NCBI RefSeq assembly: GCF_029227915.1
Contig: NC_079880.1
Location: 3,040,001-3,104,000 of the forward strand
From: Hydractinia symbiolongicarpus
Taxonomy: Eukaryota; Cnidaria; Hydrozoa; Anthoathecata; Hydractiniidae
Length of the DNA stretch: 64,000 nt
Direction of reading: 5' to 3'
Shown here: piece after piece, positions 50,501 to 62,700 of the stretch
Layout of the letters: each line of letters begins with the position of its first letter
Position numbering within the stretch: the stretch's first letter is position 1
Made by a program: the position numbers and the translations under genes
The notes under the pieces: generated by a model
Seen by the model: only the letters and a program-made list of their open reading frames with translations
What the model was told of the DNA's origin: nothing
Database searches by the model: none

Positions 50501-53500
50501 CCGTATAGTCAAAAGTATACAAAGAAAGTACCCAGGGAGTAAACTCATTTCCCAAACGATTTTTTAAATTATTTTTTTACCACTAAAACGCATGAGACTT
50601 GTAGTTTTCAAAAATGTTTTCATTTTTGATGAGACGCTGAATAAAAGAAGTTTAATCGCAGGCAAACGAAAACCCGCGATTTCCCCTAAATCCCGGGCTT
50701 GGCCCGTATAGTCGAATGTATACAAAGAAAGTACCCAGGGAGTAATCTCATTTCCCGAACGATTTTTTAAATTATTTTTTCACCACTAAAACGCATAAGA
50801 CTTGTAGTTTTTAAAAATGTTTTCATTTTTGATGAGACGCTGAATAAAAGAAGTTTAATCGCCGGCAAACGAAAACCCGCGATTTCCCGTAAATCCCGGG
50901 CTTGGCCCGTATAGTCGAATGTATACAAAGAAAGTACCCAGGGAGTAATCTCATTTCCCGAACGATTTTCTAAATTACTTTTTCACCACTAAAACGCATG
51001 AGACTTGTAGTTTTTAAAAATGTTTTCATTTTTGATGAGACGCTGAATAAAAGAAGTTTAGTCGCCGGCAAACGAAAACCTGCGATTTCCCGTAAATCCT
51101 GGACTCGGCCCGTATAGTCAAAAGTATACAAAGAAAGTACCCAGGGAGTAAAGTCATTTCCCGAACGATTTCTTAAATTACTTTTTTACCACTAAAACGC
51201 ATGAGACTTGTAGTTTTCAAAAATGTTTTCATTTTTGATGAGACGCTGAATAAAAGCAGTTTAATCGCCGGCAAACGAAATCCCGCGTTTTCCCGTAAAT
51301 CCGGGGCTTGGCACGTATAGTCGAATGTATACAAAGAAAGTACGCAGGGAATAAACTCATTTCCAGAACGATTTTTTAAATTATTTCTTCACCACTAAAA
51401 CGCATAAGACTTGTAGTTTTTAAAAATGTTTTCATTTTTGATGAGACGCTGAATAAAAAAGGTTTAATCGCCGGCAAAGGAAAACCTGCGATTTCCCGTA
51501 AATCCTGCACTCGGCCCGTATAGTCAAAAGTATACAAAGAAAGTACCCAGGGAGTAAACTCATTTCCCAAACGATTTTTTAAATTATTATTTCACCACTA
51601 AAACGCATGAGACTTGTAGTTTTTAAAAATGTTTTCATTTTTGATAAGACGCTGAATAAAAGAAGTTTAATCGCCGGCAAACGAAAACCCGCGATTTCCC
51701 GTAAATCCCGGCTTGGCCGGTATAGTCAAAAGTATACAAAGAAAGTACCCAGGGAGTAAACTCATTTCCCGAACGATTTTTTAAATTATTTTTTCACCAC
51801 TAAAACGCATGAGACTTGTAGTTTTCAAAAATATTTTCATTTTTGATGAGACGCTGAATAAAAGCAGTTTAATCGCCGGCAAACGAAAACCTGCTATTTC
51901 CCTAAATCCCGGACTCGGCCCGTATAGTCAAAAGTATACAAAGAAAGTACCCAGGGAGTAAACTCATTTCCAGAACGATTTTTTAAATTATTTTTTCACC
52001 ACTAAAACGCATAAGACTTGTAGTTTTCAAAAATGTTCTCATTTTTGATGAGACGCTGAATAAAAGCAGTTTAATCGCCGGCAAACGAAAACCTGCTATT
52101 TCCCTAAATCCCGGACTCGGCCCGTATAGTCAAAAGTATACAAAGAAAGTACCCAGGGAGTAAACTCATTTCCAGAACGATTTTTTAAATTATTTTTTCA
52201 CCACTAAAACGCATGAGACTTGTAGTTTTCAAAAGTGTTTTCATTTTTGATGAGACGCTTAATGAAAGAGGTTTAATCGCCGGCAAACGAAATCCCGCGT
52301 TTTCCCGTAAATCCGGGGCTTGGCCCGTATAGTCGAATGTATACAAAGAAAGTACCCAGGAAGTAAACTCATTTCCCGAACGATTTTTTAAATTTTTTTT
52401 CACCACTAAAACGCATGAGACTTGTAGTTTTCAAAAATGTTTTCATTTTTGATGAGACGCTTAATGAAAGAGGTTTAATCGCCGGAAAACGAAAACCCGC
52501 GATTTCCCGTAAATCCCGGGCTTGGCCCGTATAGTCGAATGTATACAAAGAAAGTACCCTGTGAGTAAACTCATTTCCAGAACGATTTTTTAAATTATTT
52601 TTTCACCACTAAAACGCATAAGACTTGTAGTTTTTAAAAAGGTTTTTATTTTTGATGAGACGCTGAATAAAAGAAGTTTAATCGCCGGCAAACGAAAACC
52701 TGCGATTTCCCGTAAATCCTGGACTCGGCCCGTATAGTCAAAAGTATGCAAAGAAAGTACCCAGGGAGTAAACTCATTTCCCAAACGATTTTTTAAATTA
52801 TTTTTTTACCACTAAAACGCATGAGACTTGTAGTTTTCAAAAATGTTTTCATTTTTGATGAGACGCTGAATAAAAGAAGTTTAATCGCCGGCAAACGAAA
52901 ACCCGCGATTTCCCCTAAATCCCGGGCTTGGCCCGTATAGTCGATTGTATACAAAGAAAGTACCCAGGGAGTAATCTCATTTCCCGAACGATTTTTTAAA
53001 TTATTTCTTCACCACTAAAACGCATAAGACTTGTAGTTTTTAAAAATGTTTTCATTTTTGATGAGACGCTGAATAAAAGAAGTTTAATCGCCGGCAAACG
53101 AAAACCCGCGATTTCCCGTAAATCCCGGGCTTGGCCCGTATAGTCGAATGTATACAAAGAAAGTACCCAGGGAGTAATCTCATTTCCCGAACGATTTTTT
53201 AAATTACTTTTTCACCACTAAAACGCATGAGACTTGTAGTTTTTAAAAATGTTTTCATTTTTGATGAGACGCTGAATAAAAGAAGTTTAGTCGCCGGCAA
53301 ACGAAAACCTGCGATTTCCCGTAAATCCTGGACTCGGCCCGTATAGTCAAAAGTATACAAAGAAAGTACCCAGGGAGTAAAGTCATTTCCCGAACGATTT
53401 CTTAAATTACTTTTTTACCACTAAAACGCATGAGACTTGTAGTTTTCAAAAATGTTTTCATTTTTGATGAGACGCTGAATAAAAGCAGTTTAATCGCCGG

Positions 53501-53700
53501 CAAACGAAATCCCGCGTTTTCCCGTAAATCCGGGGCTTGGCACGTATAGTCGAATGTATACAAAGAAAGTACGCAGGGAATAAACTCATTTCCAGAACGA
53601 TTTTTTAAATTATTTCTTCACCACTAAAACGCATAAGACTTGTAGTTTTTAAAAATGTTTTCATTTTTGATGAGACGCTGAATAAAAAACGTTTAATCGC
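47524..53700 (-). repeat. 9- to 11-mer HOR, three copies
   Basis: GV-type units repeat with steps of 1,825 and 2,229 bp: frame starts pair up at 48,131/49,956/52,185 and 48,536/50,361/52,590. TCCTGCACTCGG (+ strand) is at 47,651, 49,678 and 51,503, steps of 2,027 and 1,825 bp. So the first copy has ten monomers by this marker, the second nine, and the third is lengthened by inserted units near 51.8-52.15 kb (two similar monomers with CCTGCTATTTCCC). The order within the shared core is the same in all three. Confidence 0.88.
48131..48730 (-). repeat. Right-arm anchor module (405-bp register)
   Basis: On the - strand this holds a TTTGGG/TCCAGG unit, a D-class unit and an E-class unit with an AAAAAAAATTT tail. 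The spacing from the E unit to the TTTGGG unit is fixed at 405 bp wherever the pair occurs: 48,131/48,536, 49,956/50,361, 52,185/52,590, 54,214/54,619, 57,254/57,659, 60,498/60,903, 62,121/62,526 and 63,135/63,540. It is the most conserved piece of local order in the right arm. Confidence 0.88.
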
Positions 53701-56700
53701 CGGCAAAGGAAAACCTGCGATTTCCCGTAAATCCTGGACTCGGCCCGTATAGTCAAAAGTATACAAAGAAAGTACCCAGGGAGTAAAGTCATTTCCTAAA
53801 CGATTTTTTAAATTATTTTTTTACTACTAAAACGCATGAGACTTGCAGTTTTCAAAAATGTTTTCACTTTTGATGTGACGCTGAATAAAAGCAGTTTAAT
53901 TGCCGGCAAACGAAATCCCGCGTTTTCCCGTAAATCCGGGGCTTGGCCCGTATAGTCGAATGTTTACAAAGAAAGTACCCTGTGAGTAAACTCATTTCCA
54001 GAACGATTTTTTAAATTATTTTTTCACCGCTAAAACGCATAAGACTTTTAGTTTTTAAAAAGGTTTTCATTTTTGATGAGACGCTGAATAAAAGAAGTTT
54101 AATCGCCGGCAAACGAAAACCTGCGATTTCCCGTAAATCCCGGACTCGGCCCGTATAGCCAAAAGTATACAAAGAAAGTACCCAGGGAGTAAAGTCATTT
54201 CCCAAACGATTTTTTAAATTATTTTTTTACCACTAAAACGCATGAGACTTGCAGTTTTCAAAAATGTTTTCATTTTTGATGAGACGCTTAATAAAAGAGG
54301 TTTAATCGCCGGCAAACGAAATCCCGCGTTTTCCCGTAAATCCGGGGCTTGGCCCGTATAGTCGAATGTATACAAAGAAAGTACCCAGGAAGTAAACTCA
54401 TTTCCCGAACGATTTTTTAAATTTTTTTTCACCACTAAAACGCATGAGACTTGTAGTTTTCAAAAATGTTTTCATTTTTGATGAGACGCTTAATGAAAGA
54501 TGTTTAATCGCCGGAAAACGAAAACCCGCGATTTCCCGTAAATCCCGGGCTTGGCCCGTATAGTCGAATGTATACAAAGAAAGTACCCTGTGAGTAAACT
54601 CATTTCCAGAACGATTTTTTAAATTATTTTTTCACCACTAAAACGCATAAGACTTGTAGTTTTTAAAAAGGTTTTCATTTTTGATGAGACGCTGAATAAA
54701 AGAAGTTTAATCGCCGGCAAACGAAAACCTGCGATTTCCCGTAAATCCTGGACTCGGCCCGTATAGTCAAAAGTATACAAAGAAAGTACCCAGGGAGTAA
54801 ACTCATTTGCCAAACGATTTTTTAAATTATTTTTTTACCACTAAAACGCATGAGACTTGTAGTTTTCAAAAATGTTTTCATTTTTGATGAGACGCTGAAT
54901 AAAAGAAGTTTAATCGCCGGCAAACGAAAACCCGCGATTTCCCCTAAATCCCGGGCTTGGCCCGTATAGTCGAATGTATACAAAGAAAGTACCCAGGGAG
55001 TAATCTCATTTCCCGAACGATTTTTTAAATTATTTTTTCACCACTAAAACGCATAAGACTTGTAGTTTTTAAAAATGTTTTCATTTTTGATGAGACGCTG
55101 AATAAAAGAAGTTTAATCGCCGGCAAACGAAAACCCGCGATTTCCCGTAAATCCCGGGCTTGGCCCGTATAGTCGAATGTATACAAAGAAAGTACCCAGG
55201 GAGTAATCTCATTTCCCGAACGATTTTTTAAATTACTTTTTCACCACTAAAACGCATGAGACTTGTAGTTTTTAAAAATGTTTTCATTTTTGATGAGACG
55301 CTGAATAAAAGAAGTTTAGTCGCCGGCAAACGAAAACCTGCGATTTCCCGTAAATCCTGGACTCGGCCCGTATAGTCAAAAGTATACAAAGAAAGTACAA
55401 AGGGAGTAAAGTCATTTCCCGAACGATTTCTTAAATTACTTTTTTACCACTAAAACGCATGAGACATGTAGTTTTCAAAAATGTTTTCATTTTTGATGAG
55501 ACGCTGAATAAAAGCAGTTTAATCGCCGGCAAACGAAATCCCGCGTTTTCCCGTAAATCCGGGGCTTGGCACGTATAGTCGAATGTATACAAAGAAAGTA
55601 CGCAGGGAATAAACTCATTTCCAGAACGATTTTTTAAATTATTTCTTCACCACTAAAACGCATAAGACTTGTAGTTTTTAAAAATGTTTTCATTTTTGAT
55701 GAGACGCTGAATAAAAAAGGTTTAATCGCCGGCAAAGGAAAACCTGCGATTTCCCGTAAATCCTGGACTCGGCCCATATAGTCAAAAGTATACAAAGAAA
55801 GTACCCAGGGAGTAAAGTCATTTCCTAAACGATTTTTTAAATTATTTTTTTACTACTAAAACGCATGAGACTTGCAGTTTTCAAAAATGTTTTCATTTTT
55901 GATGAGACGCTGAATAAAAGCAGTTTAATCGCCGGCAAACGAAATCTCGCGTTTTCCCGTAAATCCGGGGCTTGGCCCGTATAATCGAATGTATACAAAG
56001 AAAGTACCCAGGGAGTAAACTCATTTCCCGAACGATTTTTTAAATTTTTTTTCACCACTAAAACGCATGGGCTTGTAGTTTTCAAAAATGTTTTCATTTT
56101 TGATGAGACGCTTAATGAAAGAGGTTTAATCGCCGGAAAACGAAAACCCGCGATTTCCCGTAAATCCCGGGCTTGGCCCGTATAGTCGAATGTATACAAA
56201 GGAAGTACCCTGTGAGTAAACTCATTTCCAGAACGATTTTTTAAATTATTTTTTCACCACTAAAACGCATAAGACTTGTAGTTTTTAAAAAGGTTTTCAT
56301 TTTTGATGAGACGCTGAATAAAAGAAGTTTAATCGCCGGCAAACGAAAACCTGCGATTTCCCGTAAATCCTGGACTCGGCCCGTATAGTCAAAAGTATAC
56401 AAAGAAAGTACCCAGGGAGTAAACTCATTTCCCAAACGATTTTTTAAATTATTTTTTTACCACTAAAACGCATGAGACTTGTAGTTTTCCAGAATGTTTT
56501 CATTTTTGATGAGATACTGAATAAAAGCAGTTTAATCGCCGGCAAACGAAAACCCGCGATTTCCCGTAAATCCCGGGCTTGGCACGTATAGTCGAATGTA
56601 TACAAAGAAAGTACGCAGGGAGTAAACTCATTTCCAGAACGATTTTTTAAATTATTTCTTCACCACTAAAACGCATAAGACTTGTAGTTTTTAAAAATGT

Positions 56701-57250
56701 TTTCATTTTTGATGAGACGCTGAATAAAAAAGGTTTAATCGCCGGCAAACGAAAACCCGCGATTTCCCGTAAATCCCGGCTTGGCCCGTATAGTCAAAAG
56801 TATACAAAGAAAGTACCCAGGGAGTAAACTCATTTCCCGAACGATTTTTTAAATTATTTTTTCACCACTAAAACGCATGAGACTTGTAGTTTTCAAAAAT
56901 GTTTTCATTTTTGATGAGACGCTGAATAAAAGCAGTTTAATCGCCGGCAAACGAAAACCTGCTATTTGCCTAAATCCCGGACTCGGCCCGTATAGTCAAA
57001 AGTATACAAAGAAAGTACCCAGGGAGTAAACGCATTTCCAGAACGATTTTTTAAATTATTTTTTCACAACTAAAACGCATAAGACTTGTAGTTTTTAAAA
57101 AGGTTTTCATTTTTGATGAGACGCTGAATAAAAGAAGTTTAATCGCCGGCAAACGAAAACCTGCGATTTCCCGTAAATCCCGGACTCGGCCCGTATAGTC
57201 AAAAGTATACAAAGAAAGTACCCAGGGAGTAAAGTCATTTCCCAAACGAT
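53701..57250 (-). repeat. Variable-length HOR copies, 8- and 7-mers
   Basis: Anchor TTTGGG units at 52,590, 54,619, 56,241 and 57,659 are 2,029, 1,622 and 1,418 bp apart (10, 8 and 7 monomers). Marker changes are CACTTTTGATGTGACG near 53,865, GTACAAAGGGAG near 55,395 and GAGATACTGAATAAA near 56,511. A one-base deletion in ACGCATGGGCTTG near 56,070 joins two frames into the longest open frame of the window (120 codons, - strand, TTG start at 56,199); I treat it as non-coding. Confidence 0.85.
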
Positions 57251-57253
57251 TTT

Positions 57254-59700
57254 TTAAATTATTTTTTTACCACTAAAACGCATGAGACTTGCAGTTTTCA
57301 AAAATGTTTTCATTTTTGATGAGACGCTTAATGAAAGAGGTTTAATCGCCGGCAAACGAAATCCCGCGTTTTCCCGTAAATCCGGGGCTTGGCCCGTATA
57401 GTCGAATGTATACAAAGAAAGTACCCAGGAAGTAAACTCATTTCCCGTACGATTTTTTAAATTTTTTTTCACCACTAAAACGCATGAGACTTGTAGTTTT
57501 CAAAAATGTTTTCATTTTTGATGAGACGCTTAATAAAAGAGGTTTAATCGCCGGAAAACGAAAACCCGCGATTTCCCGTAAATCCCGGGCTTGGCCCGTA
57601 TAGTTGAATGTATACAAAGAAAGTACCCTGTGAGTAAACTCATTTCCAGAACGATTTTTTAAATTATTTTTTCACCACTAAAACGCATAAGACTTGTAGT
57701 TTTTAAAAAGGTTTTCATTTTTGATGAGACGCTGAATAAAAGAAGTTTAATCGCCGGCAAACGAAAACCTGCGATTTCCCGTAAATCCTGGACTCGGCCC
57801 GTATAGTCAAAAGTATACAAAGAAAGTACCCAGGGAGTAAACTCATTTCCCAAACGATTTTTTAAATTATTTTTTTACCACTAAAACGCATGAGACTTGT
57901 AGTTTTCAAAAATGTTTTCATTTTTGATGAGACGCTGAATAAAAGAAGTTTAATCGCCGGCAAACGAAAACCCGCGATTTCCCCTAAATCCCGGGCTTGG
58001 CCCGTATAGTCGAATGTATACAAAGAAAGTACCCAGGGAGTAATCTCATTTCCCGAACGATTTTTTAAATTATTTTTTCACCACTAAAATGCATAAGACT
58101 TGTAGTTTTTAAAAATGTTTTCATTTTTGATAAGACGCTGAATAAAAGAAGTTTAATCGCCGGCAAACGAAAACCCGCGATTTCCCGTAAATCCCGGGCT
58201 TGGCCCGTATAGTCGAATGTATACAAAGAAAGTACCCAGGGAGTAATCTCATTTCCCGAACGATTTTTTAAATTACTTTTTCACCACTAAAACGCAAGAG
58301 ACTTGTAGTTTTTAAAAATGTTTTCATTTTTGATGAGACGCTGAATAAAAGAAGTTTAGTCGCCGGCAAACGAAAACCTGCGATTTCCCGTAAATCCTGG
58401 ACTCGGCCCGTATAGTCAAAAGTATACAAAGAAAGTACCCAGTGAGTAAAGTCATTTCCCGAACGATTTCTTAAATACTTTTTTACCACTAAAACGCATG
58501 AGACTTGTAGTTTTCAAAAATGTTTTCATTTTTGATGAGACGCTGAATAAAAGCAGTTTAATCGCCGGCAAACGAAATCCCGCGTTTTCCCGTAAATCCG
58601 GGGCTTGGCCCGTATAGTCGAATGTATACAAAGAAAGTACCCAGGAAGTAAACTCATTTCCCGTACGATTTTTTAAATTTTTTTTCACCACTAAAACGCA
58701 TGAGACTTGTAGTTTTCAAAAATGTTTTCATTTTTGATGAGACGCTTAATAAAAGAGGTTTAATCGCCGGAAAACGAAAACCCGCGATTTCCCGTAAATC
58801 CCGGGCTTGGCCCGTATAGTTGAATGTATACAAAGAAAGTACCCTGTGAGTAAACTCATTTCCAGAACGATTTTTTAAATTATTTTTTCACCACTAAAAC
58901 GCATAAGACTTGTAGTTTTTAAAAAGGTTTTCATTTTTGATGAGACGCTGAATAAAAGAAGTTTAATCGCCGGCAAACGAAAACCTGCGATTTCCCGTAA
59001 ATCCTGGACTCGGCCCGTATAGTCAAAAGTATACAAAGAAAGTACCCAGGGAGTAAACTCATTTCCCAAACGATTTTTTAAATTATTTTTTTACCACTAA
59101 AACGCATGAGACTTGTAGTTTTCAAAAATGTTTTCATTTTTGATGAGACGCTGAATAAAAGAAGTTTAATCGCCGGCAAACGAAAACCCGCGATTTCCCC
59201 TAAATCCCGGGCTTGGCCCGTATAGTCGAATGTATACAAAGAAAGTACCCAGGGAGTAATCTCATTTCCCGAACGATTTTTTAAATTATTTTTTCACCAC
59301 TAAAATGCATAAGACTTGTAGTTTTTAAAAATGTTTTCATTTTTGATAAGACGCTGAATAAAAGAAGTTTAATCGCCGGCAAACGAAAACCCGCGATTTC
59401 CCGTAAATCCCGGGCTTGGCCCGTATAGTCGAATGTATACAAAGAAAGTACCCAGGGAGTAATCTCATTTCCCGAACGATTTTTTAAATTACTTTTTCAC
59501 CACTAAAACGCAAGAGACTTGTAGTTTTTAAAAATGTTTTCATTTTTGATGAGACGCTGAATAAAAGAAGTTTAGTCGCCGGCAAACGAAAACCTGCGAT
59601 TTCCCGTAAATCCTGGACTCGGCCCGTATAGTCAAAAGTATACAAAGAAAGTACCCAGTGAGTAAAGTCATTTCCCGAACGATTTCTTAAATACTTTTTT
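57254..59700 (-). repeat. 6-mer HOR of 1,216 bp, two near-identical copies
   Basis: Unit starts at 57,659 and 58,875, and at 58,268 and 59,484, are all 1,216 bp apart. Rare changes are shared by both copies: CTAAAATGCATAAG, ACGCAAGAGACTTG, CCCAGTGAGTAAAG and TTCTTAAATACTTTTT (one base short). The copies are almost indistinguishable by eye, which suggests a very recent tandem duplication. Confidence 0.9.
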
Positions 59701-62700
59701 ACCACTAAAACGCATGAGACTTGTAGTTTTCAAAAATGTTTTCATTTTTGATGAGACGCTGAATAAAAGCAGTTTAATCGCCGGCAAACGAAATCCCGCG
59801 TTTTCCCGTAAATCCGGGGCTTGGCACGTATAGTCGAATGTATACAAAGAAAGTACGCAGGGAATAAACTCATTTCCAGAACGATTTTTTAAATTATTTC
59901 TTCACCACTAAAACGCATAAGACTTGTAGTTTTTAAAAATGTTTTCATTTTTGATGAGACGCTGAATAAAAAAGGTTTAATCGCCGGCAAACGAAAACCT
60001 GCGATTTCCCGTAAATCCTGGACTCGGCCCGTATAGTCAAAAGTATACAAAGAAAGTACCCAGGGAGTAAAGTCATTTCCTAAACGATTTTTTAAATTAT
60101 TTTTTTACTACTAAAACGCATGAGACTTGCAGTTTTCAAAAATGTTTTCACTTTTGATGTGACGCTGAATAAAAGCAGTTTAATTGCCGGCAAACGAAAT
60201 CCCGCGTTTTCCCGTAAATCCGGGGCTTGGCCCGTATAGTCGAATGTTTACAAAGAAAGTACCCTGTGAGTAAACTCATTTCCAGAACGATTTTTTAAAT
60301 TATTTTTTCACCACTAAAACGCATAAGACTTGTAGTTTTTAAAAAGGTTTTCATTTTTGATGAGACGCTGAATAAAAGAAGTTTAATCGCCGGCAAACGA
60401 AAACCTGCGATTTCCCGTAAATCCCGGACTCGGCCCGTATAGTCAAAAGTATACAAAGAAAGTACCCAGGGAGTAAAGTCATTTCCCAAACGATTTTTTA
60501 AATTATTTTTTTACCACTAAAACGCATGAGACTTGCAGTTTTCAAAAATGTTTTCATTTTTGATGAGACGCTTAATGAAAGAGGTTTAATCGCCGGCAAA
60601 CGAAATCCCGCGTTTTCCCGTAAATCCGGGGCTTGGCCCGTATAGTCGAATGTATACAAAGAAAGTACCCAGGAAGTAAACTCATTTCCCGTACGATTTT
60701 TTAAATTTTTTTTCACCACTAAAACGCATGAGACTTGTAGTTTTCAAAAATGTTTTCATTTTTGATGAGACGCTTAATAAAAGAGGTTTAATCGCCGGAA
60801 AACGAAAACCCGCGATTTCCCGTAAATCCCGGGCTTGGCCCGTATAGTTGAATGTATACAAAGAAAGTACCCTGTGAGTAAACTCATTTCCAGAACGATT
60901 TTTTAAATTATTTTTTCACCACTAAAACGCATAAGACTTGTAGTTTTTAAAAAGGTTTTCATTTTTGATGAGACGCTGAATAAAAGAAGTTTAATCGCCG
61001 GCAAACGAAAACCTGCGATTTCCCGTAAATCCTGGACTCGGCCCGTATAGTCAAAAGTATACAAAGAAAGTACCCAGGGAGTAAACTCATTTCCCAAACG
61101 ATTTTTTAAATTATTTTTTTACCACTAAAACGCATGAGACTTGTAGTTTTCAAAAATGTTTTCATTTTTGATGAGACGCTGAATAAAAGAAGTTTAATCG
61201 CCGGCAAACGAAAACCCGCGATTTCCCCTAAATCCCGGGCTTGGCCCGTATAGTCGAATGTATACAAAGAAAGTACCCAGGGAGTAATCTCATTTCCCGA
61301 ACGATTTTTTAAATTATTTTTTCACCACTAAAATGCATAAGACTTGTAGTTTTTAAAAATGTTTTCATTTTTGATAAGACGCTGAATAAAAGAAGTTTAA
61401 TCGCCGGCAAACGAAAACCCGCGATTTCCCGTAAATCCCGGGCTTGGCCCGTATAGTCGAATGTATACAAAGAAAGTACCCAGGGAGTAATCTCATTTCC
61501 CGAACGATTTTTTAAATTACTTTTTCACCACTAAAACGCAAGAGACTTGTAGTTTTTAAAAATGTTTTCATTTTTGATGAGACGCTGAATAAAAGAAGTT
61601 TAGTCGCCGGCAAACGAAAACCTGCGATTTCCCGTAAATCCTGGACTCGGCCCGTATAGTCAAAAGTATACAAAGAAAGTACCCAGGGAGTAAAGTCATT
61701 TCCTAAACGATTTTTTAAATTATTTTTTTACTACTAAAACGCATGAGACTTGCAGTTTTCAAAAATGTTTTCACTTTTGATGTGACGCTGAATAAAAGCA
61801 GTTTAATTGCCGGCAAACGAAATCCCGCGTTTTCCCGTAAATCCGGGGCTTGGCCCGTATAGTCGAATGTTTACAAAGAAAGTACCCTGTGAGTAAACTC
61901 ATTTCCAGAACGATTTTTTAAATTATTTTTTCACCACTAAAACGCATAAGACTTGTAGTTTTTAAAAAGGTTTTCATTTTTGATGAGACGCTGAATAAAA
62001 GAAGTTTAATCGCCGGCAAACGAAAACCTGCGATTTCCCGTAAATCCCGGACTCGGCCCGTATAGTCAAAAGTATACAAAGAAAGTACCCAGGGAGTAAA
62101 GTCATTTCCCAAACGATTTTTTAAATTATTTTTTTACCACTAAAACGCATGAGACTTGCAGTTTTCAAAAATGTTTTCATTTTTGATGAGACGCTGAATA
62201 AAAGCAGTTTAATCGCCGGCAAACGAAATCTCGGGTTTTCCCGTAAATCCGGGGCTTGGCCCGTATAATCGAATGTATACAAAGAAAATACCCAGGGAGT
62301 AAACTCATTTCCCGAACGATTTTTTAAATTTTTTTTCACCACTAAAACGCATGGGACTTGTAGTTTTCAAAAATGTTTTCATTTTTGATGAGACGCTTAA
62401 TGAAAGAGGTTTAATCGCCGGAAAACGAAAACCCGCGTTTTCCCGTAAATCCGGGGCTTGGCCCGTATAATCGAATGTATACAAAGGAAGTACCCTGTGA
62501 GTAAACTCATTTCCAGAACGATTTTTTAAATTATTTTTTCACCACTAAAACGCATAAGACTTGTAGTTTTTAAAAAGGTTTTCATTTTTGATGAGACGCT
62601 GAATAAAAGAAGTTTAATCGCTGGCAAACGAAAACCTGCGATTTCCCGTAAATCCTGGACTCGGCCCGTATAGTCAAAAGTATACAAAGAAAGTACCCAG

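Noticed and set aside
55837-56199. 120-codon open frame on the - strand, the longest in the window
   Set aside because: It starts at TTG, spans parts of two satellite monomers and exists only because of a one-base deletion near 56,070. The translated residues are those of any monomer in two frames. There is no domain or coding signal.
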